DNA of 64,000 bases from Pleodorina starrii (Eukaryota > Chlorophyta > Chlorophyceae > Chlamydomonadales > Volvocaceae): the NCBI GenBank assembly GCA_030267565.1, contig BRXU01000010.1:3158501-3222500 (forward strand). The letters are read 5' to 3'. Position 1 is the first letter of the stretch. Each line of letters opens with the position of its first letter. The position numbers and the translations under genes were made by a program. The notes beneath the pieces were generated by a model, which made no database searches, was not told where the DNA came from, and saw only the letters and a program-made list of their open reading frames with translations. Below are positions 1 through 10,457 of the stretch, one piece after another.

Positions 1-600
1 GGCCGGGTAGGCACGCGAGGTTTGCGAGTCTCACCGGCGACAAAGGGCGCGAAGAGCCGAACAGCCCGGGCGCTGGGGCAGCGGCAGGAAGCCGAAAGTC
101 CACGAGGCGTGCCGGCGGCGAAACACGCCCGGGAACGGAGACCTCAGGGACCTACACCGCAAGCCCGAACGAGCCACCTGAGGTCAGCTTTCGGCGCTCC
201 AAGAAGCTGAATGAAAAGAAGCAAACTCACCTGTCCCAGGTCCAGAGCCAAGCCCAGGCCAGGTTGGGAGAGGTCAAGCACCAAGGGAGAAGCCGACGAC
301 CCGCGAGACAGTGACCCATCTCGAGAGCCAGGGGGGCTGGGAACCCCGCCAGCTTCGGAGTTACCCTGCAACCAGACGAGTTAAACCAAGCTGAAGAAGC
401 ACGACAACCCGGCTTCGAGCGAGTCGGTACCGCGAGCGTTTCGCAAACCCTTGGACGTACCGCTCGTGACGTCCGCACAGAAGCCGGTAGTGGCAATATT
501 GAGGTATCAAGCGAGCGAAATAACCCGCCGTATGAGAGGCTCACTTCCCCGTTCGCGCCAGACCCACCCACCCCGCCCAGTAAGGGCTGCGCGCTATAGA
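1..600 (+). CDS. possible 3' end of an unrecognised gene (partial)
   Basis: One frame is open from the window edge to a stop near 299. It encodes a basic, Ser/Thr/Arg-rich stretch with the local sequence RRSKKLNEKKQTHLSQVQSQ. Another frame is open from about 310 to a TAG at 598-600 and ends with a Pro-rich segment, PFAPDPPTPPSKGCAL. A TGTAA polyadenylation signal follows at 1026-1030, which is a typical spacing for an algal 3' UTR, so these may be the last exons of a gene entering from the left. I could not settle the intron between the two frames and recognise no domain. Both could be chance open frames in GC-rich DNA. Confidence 0.3.
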
Positions 601-1795
601 GCATGGGTACGGGTAGACCTGACGCCTATGGGCACACAGGCCAAAGTCAATTTAGCCTGAGTACGGCGGGCGCAATTGTACTACAGCAGTGCCGCAGCGT
701 GTGGATCTTGGCACAAGCTGCGAACGAAACGGTCCAATTTGCGCTGCCGCCGGACCATTGTGTACTCGGGTTGAGGACGTTAAAGGACACACGGGGTGCA
801 GCTGGTGCAACTTCAGCCGCCGTTCTCTATATGGTGGCGGGCACCACCACGGCCGCCGCTGGCACTTCCGCAGCCGCTGTTTCACTATGCGACCTGTCTA
901 TGCGTGCCCTCGGCGGGCTGTCAGCGTTGAGGCGCCCCCAACTTTGCCAGTTTGACCAGGGACGACAGCAAAAAACCATTTCATATGGAGACGGCCATCC
1001 GCTTTTGTTTTCATCTGGTGTATGTTGTAATAAAGCTATTTTCACAATCCGGTGCTCCGCTGCTGAGGAAACTAAGCGGAGTGAAGTGAGGCGTTCCTCC
1101 CCTGCCGTACGGGGGTGCGCTTTCCTTCGTACCCACGGCCGCTACTCCGGCGCTGCACACGCTCACCACGCCTATCACACGTGGCCAAAGTTGTCGGGGC
1201 GTGGGCTGCCGCCCAACGCCCCACGCAGAATGAGATATGCAAGCCATCTTGCAGCGCCGCAGTGGAAACGGCTAGTACAGCGTTGTACAGGCTTGCCCCG
1301 TGTCGACCATGCGGCTCACGGCGGCTCTTGCAATCCTTTTGCGCTGCATGAGGTTTCAACGCCTCGGGCGCCTTACATGTGGGTTGACGGGAGGGAGGGC
1401 CGGCTCTAACTTGTTTTGCAGCTACTGTTCCGGCATTGCCCCCCGTCTGGCATGGCCTTTATGGGGCGCAGGTTGTGCCCTGAAGTCCACGTGCAGCCAC
1501 TTGCCTGAACGTGGTCTTCAGTGGGTTGGATGAAATACAATACCGTTTTGGGTCATGCCGGTGATCACTTTACGATCCCAGCAGGTGCTGCCATCCAAGG
1601 AGACAGGAGGAGACACCGTATGCGCCACGCGACTCTTCGTGTTTCCGTTGGCAGTTGCTCCTCCGTCGGGGCCTTATGCTCCAATTCTAGAAACTTTTCA
1701 AAACGCCAAGGTCGCCAAGCAGTAACTGTTGTAGGAACCCAAGCGGCGATACAGCTTTGCTCTCCTGGTAAAACTTGTTGCGCTCCTGGCGGAAA
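601..1795. other. intergenic region upstream of UBE2K
   Basis: It is less GC-extreme than the introns of the flanking genes. Open frames here overlap in several frames and show no recognisable domain. It should hold the 3' UTR of the left-hand candidate gene and the promoter and 5' UTR of UBE2K. I found no clear TATA box. Confidence 0.5.
1026..1030 (+). terminator. TGTAA polyadenylation signal, plus strand
   Basis: This is the green-algal polyadenylation pentamer, followed at once by TAAAGC. It lies 426 bases after the TAG that ends the open frame at 600 and 770 bases before the UBE2K start, so it fits the 3' end of the left-hand gene. A single pentamer can occur by chance. Confidence 0.35.
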
Positions 1796-4700
1796 ATGGC
1801 TTTGGATTTGGGCCGGATACAAAAGGTGAGGAGCATAGGTTCCGTAAAGCTTTAAAAATATTATGAAAAACGCACAAGCCTTAGATATTATATGCGTTGA
1901 AAGGAGTTGCTATGTGCCGAGTCCCATGACGCCATTCCCCTCCCGGTGCCCTGTTCGACCCAAAGGAGCTCAAGGAGATCGAACGGGATAAAGCTTCCGG
2001 AGTAACCGTGGAGCTCAAAAATAACTCGCTACAACACCTCACCGGCTACGTGCCGGGACCCAAGGACACGCCATACGAGGGAGGTCTGTTTAAAGTCGAC
2101 ATCAAGCTGGAGAACTCCTACCCCTTTGTTCCGCCCAAGATGACGTTTATAACAAAGGTCCGCTTATTGGCTGCTTGTCGGGGGTTCGGATGGGAGGCCG
2201 GCCGGAGGCCCCGGGAGGGGCCGGGGTGGGGGGCTGCGGAGGCGCCAGGAGTAAACTCTCCCGCTCCACCTTTCCCGCAGCGGCGAGTACCGGTACTTTG
2301 TTACCCCCTTCCCACTCATACTCGCTCCTGCACGAATAACGGTACCTATCTCTCGCAACAGATAATTCCGGCAGCCCGGCCCGCCCGCTAAGCCCAACTG
2401 CCTGCCTCTCGGTCCGTGCGGCAGGTGTGGCACCCCAACGTGAGCAGTCAAAGCGGGGCGATCTGCCTGGACATCCTGAAAGACCAGGTGCGGGGCGGGA
2501 CAGGAAGTAATAACTTTGGGTTGCGCGCGTGACAGCCTCCTGGGCTGTCAGTGACGAGCAGGCAGGCTCTGGTTGGGCACCTGCGCTGTTGGTTCCGTTT
2601 GCTCCTCGTGACGTGCGCTGTGCGGGGCGGGGCGGGGTGGGGCGGGGCAAGGCGGGCCGGGGGGGTGCGGGGCGGGGAGGCGCGGGCAAGAGGTTTGAGT
2701 CATCGGCGACGGCGGTTAAGGGGATTGGTAGCTAGCATGCGATGCCGTCGACGAGGCGGAGCCCTGACCCAGGGCCCACGGGCCATGACCACTGGGCCAC
2801 TTCACACGGCCCATGCCCCACGGGCCATGACCACTGGGCCACTTCACACGGCCCATGCCCCACGGGCCATGACCAATGGGCCACTTCACACGGCCCATGC
2901 CCCACGGGCCATGACCAATGGGCCACTTCACACGGCCCATGCCCCACGGGCCATGACCAATGGGCCACTTCACACGGCCCATGCCCCACGGGCCATGACC
3001 ACTGGGCCACTTCACACGGCCCATGCCCCACGGGCCATGACCAATGGGCCACTTCACACGGCCCATGCCCCACGGGCCATGACCAATGGGCCACTTCACA
3101 CGGCCCATGCCCCACGGGCCATGACCAATGGGCCACTTCACACGGCCCATGCCCCACGGGCCATGACCAATGGGCCACTTCACACGGCCCATGCCCCACG
3201 GGCCATGACCACTGGGCCACTTCACACGGCCCATGCCCCACGGGCCATGACCACTGGGCCACTTCACACGGCCCATGCCCCACGGGCCATGACCAATGGG
3301 CCACTTCACACGGCCCATGCCCCACGGGCCATGACCAATGGGCCACTTCACACGGCCCATGCCCCACGGGCCATGACCACTGGGCCACTTCACACGGCCC
3401 ATGCCCCACGGGCCATGACCACTGGGCCACTTCACACGGCCCATGCCCCACGGGCCATGACCAATGGGCCACTTCACACGGCCCATGCCCCACGGGCCAT
3501 GACCAATGGGCCACTTCACACGGCCCATGCCCCACGGGCCATGACCACTGGGCCACTTCACACGGCCCATGCCCCACGGGCCATGACCACTGGGCCACTT
3601 CACACGGCCCATGCCCCACGGGCCATGACCAATGGGCCACTTCACACGGCCCATGCCCCACGGGCCATGACCAATGGGCCACTTCACACGGCCCATGCCC
3701 CACGGGCCATGACCAATGGGCCACTTCACACGGCCCATGCCCCACGGGCCATGACCAATGGGCCACTTCACACGGCCCATGCCCCACGGGCCATGACCAC
3801 TGGGCCACTTCACACGGCCCATGCCCCACGGGCCATGACCACTGGGCCACTTCACACGGCCCATGCCCCACGGGCCATGACCAATGGGCCACTTCACACG
3901 GCCCATGCCCCACGGGCCATGACCAATGGGCCACTTCACACGGCCCATGCCCCACGGGCCATGACCAATGGGCCACTTCACACGGCCCATGCCCCACGGG
4001 CCATGACCAATGGGCCACTTCACACGGCCCATGCCCCACGGGCCACGACCAATGGGCCACTTCACACGGCCCATGCCCCACGGGCCATGACCAATGGGCC
4101 ACTTCACACGGCCCATGCCCCACGGGCCATGACCAATGGGCCACTTCACACGGCCCATGCCCCACGGGCCATGACCAATGGGCCACTTCACACGGCCCAT
4201 GCCCCACGGGCCACGACCAATGGGCCACTTCACACGGCCCATGCCCCACGGGCCACGAGCCACGGGCCACGGGGCAGTGGGTCATGGGGTCATGGGTGAC
4301 GGTACGGACGGTTATGGCGCCGGGAGCGCATTTGTGCGAACATCCCCGAGGAGAGGAGAGGAGGGGAGAGAAGAGTTTGCACCTTGGCAGGGGAGCAGGG
4401 GCTTTGTCGCCGTAGGGAAGGCCGGAATCGAGAGCGTCGCTAGATTGGCAATGGCTCGACGGCGCCCGCAACGGCGGCTTTACCTCTTCTCCTCCCCCTC
4501 CCCGAGCCCCGCCTGTCGTGGAAGGACGGCTCCTCCCCCCTCCCGGGGCCGAAGGCTCGCAGCCAAGCACATGCAAACACGCCGTCCCCCAAATTTCCGC
4601 CCTATCTGGCCACCTCTCAAGTCTCAACCCTCCGGCTCGGCCTGCGCCCCGCCCCACCCCTGGTGCTGCTTGCTGCGGCACCCAGTACCAATGACGAACT

Positions 4701-5606
4701 ACTCTCAAAGAGCCCGGGCCCCTCCCGCGCCCCTCCCCGCCCCCCCACCCCGCTCCTTTTTATATAAAGGAGCTTATCACTCCCTGACCCCCACCCCGTC
4801 CCCCGTCCCGTCCCCCGCCCCGCAGTGGAGTCCGGCGCTGACTCTTAAGACGGCGCTGCTGTGTCTGCAGGCGCTGCTGGCATCACCACAGCCGGACGAC
4901 CCACAGGTGTCTTTGGGTCGGGGGTTGGGTGGGTGTGGTAAGAACTAAGAAGGTACAGCAGCGGAGGGACGGAGGCGACAACGGTGGAATTACCCAGGGC
5001 CCAGCAGTACTGACGGAACGCACCTGTGCGTTGGTATGTTTGTTGGGGGTCCCTCCTCCCCGCAGGACGCTGTGGTGGCAAAGCAGTACCTCAGCGACTT
5101 TGAGACGTACAAGAAGACCGCCAGGTGGGTGGGCGGGTGGGCGGGTGGGTGGGTGGGTGGGTGGGTGGGTGGGCGGGCGGGTGGGGAATTACAACACGAA
5201 ACCCCCTCATCGCCAGCCGGCGGCCATTGTACCTGTGCATTCGGCCCCCCTTCCATAGCTGTGGTTCGTCATTACACCCCCCCTCCCCCGGGGCTCCGGC
5301 CTATACGTGGATACACCCCGGCCCCCCGTTTCATCGCTGCGGCTCGTGCTTCTTCCTCCCAACCAAAGCACACCCGCCACGTCCGCACCACCCCGTCATC
5401 CCTCATCCGCTCCTTCATCCGCACCTTGTCGCCCTGGCGGCAGGTACTGGACGGAGGCGTTCGCCAACCCCAAGGGCGACGCGCCCGACGACAAGGTGAA
5501 CCGCATCGTAGAGATGGGCTTCGATCGGGCGGCCGCAGTGCAGGCGCTGCAGCGGGCGGGCGGAGACGAAAACGCGGCGCTGGAGCAGCTGCTGGGGGGG
5601 GCCTAG
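1796..5606 (+). CDS. UBE2K: ubiquitin-conjugating enzyme E2, UBE2K/E2-25K type with C-terminal UBA domain
   Basis: Six exons: 1796-1825, 1966-2157, 2425-2487, 4826-4906, 5066-5124 and 5444-5606. They give 195 residues in consistent phase, against about 200 for human UBE2K. The first exon encodes only ten residues (MALDLGRIQK) and joins to ELKEIERDK. The UBC fold carries the HPN motif at residues 77-79 and the catalytic cysteine at about 88 in GAICLDILKDQ. After DDPQDAVVAKQY a linker leads to a UBA domain at about residues 155-195 (RIVEMGFDRAAAVQAL). The enzyme takes ubiquitin from E1 as a thioester and, in this family, builds Lys48-linked chains; the UBA domain binds ubiquitin. Intron 3 is 2.3 kb long and is filled mostly by a 42-bp minisatellite. 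All introns are GT-AG. Confidence 0.96.
2777..4246. repeat. 42-bp minisatellite, 35 copies, in UBE2K intron 3
   Basis: There are exactly 35 head-to-tail units of 42 bases. The unit begins CACGGGCCATGACCA and carries GGCC-rich inverted words. Units differ mainly at one base (ACTGG versus AATGG), and two late units plus the trailing partial copy have ACGA in place of ATGA. Because 42 is a multiple of three and the unit lacks stops in several frames, long repetitive open frames appear on both strands. They are artefacts of the array, which lies wholly between UBE2K exons 3 and 4. Confidence 0.97.
4752..4790 (+). repeat. intronic hairpin element, family B copy 1
   Basis: GCTCCTTT and AAAGGAGC form an 8-bp stem around TTATAT. 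It is followed by TATCACTCCCTGACCCC and then a pyrimidine tract running to the 3' splice site at 4825. Related copies lie at 16261, 20421 and 51519, all in sense orientation upstream of 3' splice sites. CCCTGAC resembles a branch-point sequence. Confidence 0.8.
5125..5190 (+). repeat. GGGT/GGGC tract starting at a 5' splice site (UBE2K intron 5)
   Basis: The intron begins at its first base with GTGGGTGGGCGGGTGGG and continues as about fifteen G-triplets spaced by single bases. That is enough for several G-quadruplexes on the sense strand. The same layout, a G-tract repeat starting exactly at the donor, recurs in TBL2 intron 9, PrimPol intron 11 and ATG3 intron 4. Confidence 0.8.
5292..5319 (+). 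repeat. intronic element, family A copy (UBE2K intron 5)
   Basis: It reads GGCTCCGGCCTATACGTGG followed by ATACACCCC, in sense orientation, about 124 bases before the 3' splice site at 5443. The core GGCCTATACGTGGAT matches copies in introns of five other genes in this window. Confidence 0.8.
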
Positions 5607-7524
5607 GCCTGAGGGGGCGGGGCCTAGGCGGGTCCGTTTGGCCTTCTGGTCGCCTGGCCGTCGCGCAGCCCTGGGTGTCACAGTGTCACAGTTGGGCGGA
5701 TGGTGGTCTGGATCGCCGAGACGGCGGAACGGGGACGCCCGGGGGGGGGAGGGGACGCCCGGGGGGGGGGGGGAAGTGGACGCCCTGCGGCGTCGGGGGG
5801 ATGCAGCGGATGGAGCGCTGCGGCAGCGGAGCGCCTCAGGGCCCTCAACCTCGCCGCGGCTTCGCAGCGCAGCGCCATGGCAGGCAGCAGCAGCAGCAGC
5901 AGCAGTGCCAGCGACGGCGGTGGCGGCATTGCTGTTCCCGGAGTCGTTCCTCCGGCGTGCTGCCTGCGGGGAGGAGTGCTTTCCTTCTGAAGTTGACGCC
6001 CCAGGTCTGGTCTGGTCTGGTCGAGGTGGTGGCCGCGGACCGGGGGACGTGGTGTGAGGCTCCTCGCTGCGCTGCGCTGCGCTTCGTCGCAGCTTGTGCG
6101 GCAGCAGTGCGGCGGCGGTGTTGCCGAGCACGGCCGCCATTCCGTGCGTGGAGGGGGCGGCACGGTCGGAAGGGAGGGGGCGAGAGTGGGGCGTGGGGAG
6201 TGTTTGCGCCTCTGTTCCAAAAAGGGCGTGAAGGCGAGTGCCGAGTGGAGATCGCCGCGCACGTTTCTGCGCGAGGACTTCGGAATGTGGCGGCAATAGC
6301 ACAGCATAGCACCAACGAATGCAGGGCGCGGACGCGAATGACAAGTACTATTACTTTTAGTAACATTGAGCGGAGAGGGGCGAGGGGGGTGGTGCAGGCG
6401 TGGCTGCCCGGTCGGCATGCAGGCAGGCCGGCAGGCGGATGGGCGTCAGGATGCGGCGAGGAGGGAGGTGGGGGGGGGGGGAAAGGGGGGGCGAATGAGA
6501 GGAGGGTTCCAGTGAGGGAAGGTGGTGAGGGGAGGCAGCTCCGGAGGCTCCAGCTGTAGGACGGACGGACGGACGGTATTCTGACTGGAGAGTGGAGACT
6601 GGCGCCGCTGCGCCATGCGCTACCCGCAGCCGCAACCACGACCACAACCGCTGCCACCGCTGTTGCTGCTGCAGTCGCAGCGCTGTGACGGACCACCAAA
6701 CCGGCTGCTGCCGCCGCTGTCTGTCACCGCGGACATCGCTGCGGCTGCTCTGATCTACTCCCGCTGAAGCGCTGACGCGCTGCTGAGGTGGGCCTCTGCC
6801 GCCACAGACGGATGTGGGCTTGCGGATACGGATGCTGTCGCCGCCACCTTGGCCGGCCCAGCGCCTGTTGTACAGAGGGACGCAGCGCGGCCACGACCTG
6901 CCTGCCAGCGGCTGTAGCTTCTGCAATTTTCGAGGGGCTTCGGCGCCCCGTGCGCCCCTGCACCTTTTCGTGTTGCGCATTGTTTTGTGGTGTTTGGAAA
7001 AGGGTGGCGCGTCGCGCATCGAGTACCGTGCACGTGTGAGAGAAAGAGAGAGTGTGTGTATACACAATGCGGCGCAATCATGGCATGCGCCGGGGCATTG
7101 CGACGTATGTCACGATTGCGCCGCTGGCATCCGTGTGCTGACCGCGGTTGACGGGTGGTGGGGGGATTCCAACTGACAAGCCGGAGCCCGATGAGCTCGG
7201 GGGGGCGGGGGCGTGGGGGTAAACTGCACAATACCAATGATTGAGACGGAAGCCAGGGATCGCACATCCCCAGCACGCGTTTGACATGGTTTCGGGGCGG
7301 GGCTGCCGGCCGAAGCTCCCGGCAGCGCATCCGCTGCAGGACGTCCGTTCGAGGCCCGTTCCGTCCGATCCCCTCCCTAGCGGCCGTCGCGTGGTGGTGG
7401 TGCTGGTGCTGGCGATGTTGGGGCTGGACGCAGGCACGCGCATGCGTGCGGGCGTGACGGGGGTGGCAACAGCAGCAGCAGCAGCAGCGGTCTTTGTGGT
7501 CTTTTCTCTTCTCGGGGGGGAGGG

Positions 7525-7553
7525 GTGTCATCCACGTATAGGCCGGGGGCGAC
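7525..7553 (-). repeat. family A element outside a modelled gene
   Basis: The minus strand reads GGCCTATACGTGGATGAC followed by a C-rich tract, a close match to the intronic copies. If the rule seen elsewhere holds, it would mark an intron of an unrecognised minus-strand transcript here. That is inference only. Confidence 0.65.
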
Positions 7554-8111
7554 GGTGGTGGCGGCGGAATTGCTGCGGCCCATGGTACTGTTGCCGTTGT
7601 TGTTGTTGGCGTTACACTGGGTTCCAAACCCTCGGAGCGGTTGAGCCACGACCCAGCAGTGCCGAAGTACGGAATGCCGCCGGCCGCATGGGTGGACACG
7701 TGTGCTTCGAGATGTGCTTCGAGGTGGGTCCTGCGGTGCTCCTGTGCCATCCGGACGGTTGGGGCGCCAGGTATACCGTAGGAGGAGGGCGCTGGGGTCG
7801 CTGGCTGCTGCGGCTGCTGCTACTGTCCAGACACGATCTCTGTCTGACCTGCCCTGCGCGTGCAGGGAGCTGTTCGGTTGCGCCCGCGGGCAAGGGGCAA
7901 GGGCGCCGCCACGGGGAGGGCAACGGGTGGCCGTTCCGCCGGTTGGCGCTGCCCTGTGACCTGACCTGCGGCCTCTCACGCTTACAGTACTCCTGAAATG
8001 AAGTTGCCTGCAGGTTGGTGTATAGGTGGTTATTAGGCAAGTCGGATGGGGTGGGCAGGCACCTCGTGCGCTTTGGTGTGCGTTACGAGGCCACCGAGGC
8101 GCGTCCGCTGG

Positions 8112-8140
8112 GTGGGCTACACACCGTGTGTGTAGCCCAC
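8112..8140. repeat. perfect 13-bp-stem hairpin
   Basis: GTGGGCTACACAC at 8112-8124 pairs with GTGTGTAGCCCAC at 8128-8140 around a three-base loop. A further copy of the right arm follows at about 8145-8158. No gene is recognised around it. Confidence 0.85.
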
Positions 8141-10457
8141 GCGCCGTGTGTAGCCCACGTGCCACGCGCCGCACGGGTTGGAGCATTTCCAGCTCCTGCG
8201 GACGACTTAGGGCACTCCCACGCTACAGGGTTGATAGCGTTGGGGTGGCGCCGTCGGCGCCCGCTTCCGCCGAGCGGCCCACGAGCGCCTCTTGACAAGA
8301 CTTGCGCACTGCCACACTGTCAGCCCGCTTCTTGCCCGTGTCCGGCGTAGGGTTGTCCACCGATTTGGGCGCTCCTTGTTGACTGCGATGCTGCTACCCG
8401 TACTGGGGCGATGTGAGGGACAGGGGGAGGGCATGAGGGGCGGGGGGAGAACATGCAGTGCGGTGACTGTGAGAATCAGACGGCGGGAGGCTAAGGGTCT
8501 TGCGAAGCGACCCCACGTGGTGGTGGTGGTGCTGGTGTGTGCGGGCTGTGGGGTGGGTGGGGGAGGTGCAGGTGAAATGATAAAATGACAGCAGCGATGG
8601 GTTGGAGGCGACGTTGGCGAACCCGGACCCTGCAAAACGCGTGCCAACGTGCCTGTTGCCTCATTGATACCCGGGAGCTGTGACCTCGTGCGTTTAATCG
8701 AGGAAAACGAGCAGGGGCGAGAGGGCAGGGAAGGGTGTAAGCAGCTGCAACTGTGAAGCTAGAAGGGCAAGCGAGCAGGCAGCCAAGCAGGAGCACATGA
8801 AACGTAGCGAGACCAGGCGGCGACGCGGTGGGAAAGAGGGCGTGAATGGAGGGGGGGCCAGGGATACCGTTACCGATGCGCGGAATGACAAAAACACAAA
8901 ATGGACTAGCAAGATGGAAAGGGGGGTTGGGGCAACGAAGAGTCGTTGGGCCGTGGCGATCAGGGTTTCGTGGTTTCGGGAAGGCCGGGAGAGAAAGGGA
9001 TCAATTGTTCAGGTTGTGACCCGCGGGTCGGCGACAATAGCGACAACAGCGACAATGCTGCCCCCCTGTCCTGAGTTGCCGTTTTCGTACCTGCCACGCT
9101 GCCTTTGACTACGGTAAGCCCGCGCAGCCCAAGCACGCGCGCAAACGGCGTTGTACCGTGACGAACTGGCAGCATCATCGGCTGGGGTGCAGGCGGGTTC
9201 GGCCAACGCCGTCAGCCCACCAAAGGCAGCCGGCTTAAGGGCTGTATCTCAAGCTGGCGAAGCGCTTTCAAGAGAAACGGGTTAGTGCTCGCGCCTGGGT
9301 AATTACGTTTGTATCGGACGCGCGGTGCGACATCAAAACCATCGTGCACCGGGTCGCGCGCGCAAAGCTGAGGGCCAACTCTCAACCGACGACCGTGACT
9401 GCAGAAATAACGAGAAGCGGACATCATCTCGTCACCGGATCGAGACAGGTTGCGCATTCTATGCCGTGGGTAGTTTCCGCGGCATTGCACGGCCAGCTGG
9501 TGACGTCAATTATACAATCTTTTCTTGCTGCTGCCTCGCGCATGGACACCTGGCTAGCGCCTGGCTGACCGCTGTATGTGTATAGCACGCAACGACCGCC
9601 ATGGCACCCATCGTGCACGGAGATGGATACACGCCTCACGAGGCACGGCGACAACGCCGTGTTTCAAGACAGGCTCGCTGGCGGACCCCTTTTCTTGGGC
9701 TTCCCGGTGCGCACCATATCCTACATTTGCTCCCATTGAGGCCCTTCCTCCCTCAGCAGTCTCCGACCAGTGACACGGCAATGTCACTCACTGCAACAGA
9801 CGCTCACACGAGCGCGGGCAAGAGCGCAAAGCCAAGCGCAAACACGTCCGTGTGGCCTACGTTATTGGCCCAAGAAGCAGCTTGGCCCCACCCAACCCGA
9901 TATATTCACGACGAGCTAGGCAAGCGCCTGCATCCGGCCTCCCATGTTAGCCCACGCACCACACGTCCATAGTCGGTAGACTACGCGGCCATTCCCCAAG
10001 CAGAAAGGTGATCCGTGCACATGCTTAAAAACACTCGTTGGACGCCCCAGGAGGACAAAGGGGAACGCGCAAGTGTTCAGTTTGATGGGGCAAAAGTGCC
10101 GCCTGAGCTGATGCTGAGTCACCTCCCCGGTATTCATCACACAGCGCCATGAAAAGCCGGGCCTCCATCGCCCAAAGCAACCCGAGTACACCACGCGCAC
10201 TTGACCTCTGCGGCGCGCCATTCAGCAGCCCAGAATCCACAACAGGGCAGCAACGGCCGGGGCCCATGCGCCTGCTACTCCAGCCGGCCCGTCCGGGCGC
10301 CTTGGCCGGCTGCGCCGTGCTTTTCCATGGACAGCACCCGGGCGCTGACCCACAAAGCCGCAGGGCTGCACTTCTGGCGGAAACCCCGGACGCCCCTGCT
10401 GGGCGAGGCTGCGCCAATCATGCACGAGCTCCTCTGCACGGCTCCCGTCCGAGCCGC

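Larger units (their letters stand above)
5607..10457. other. 4.9-kb convergent region without a recognised gene
   Basis: This lies between the stop codons of UBE2K (+) and V-ATPase E (-) and must contain both 3' UTRs. It has CAG-type runs (near 5884 and 7470), a poly-G tract, a hairpin at 8112-8140, one family A element at 7525, and a plus-strand TGTAA at 8736-8740. Long open frames (for example plus 7241-7996) are Cys/Arg/Gly-rich and overlap open frames in other phases. I recognise no domain, so a small or lineage-specific gene cannot be excluded. Confidence 0.5.

Noticed and set aside
2777..4246. CRISPR-like array
   Set aside because: Units are contiguous with no variable spacers, and the DNA is nuclear algal sequence.
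2551..4708. Long repetitive open frames of 515 to 658 residues on both strands
   Set aside because: They are products of a 42-bp (multiple of three) tandem array inside UBE2K intron 3. The flanking exons join in phase across it.
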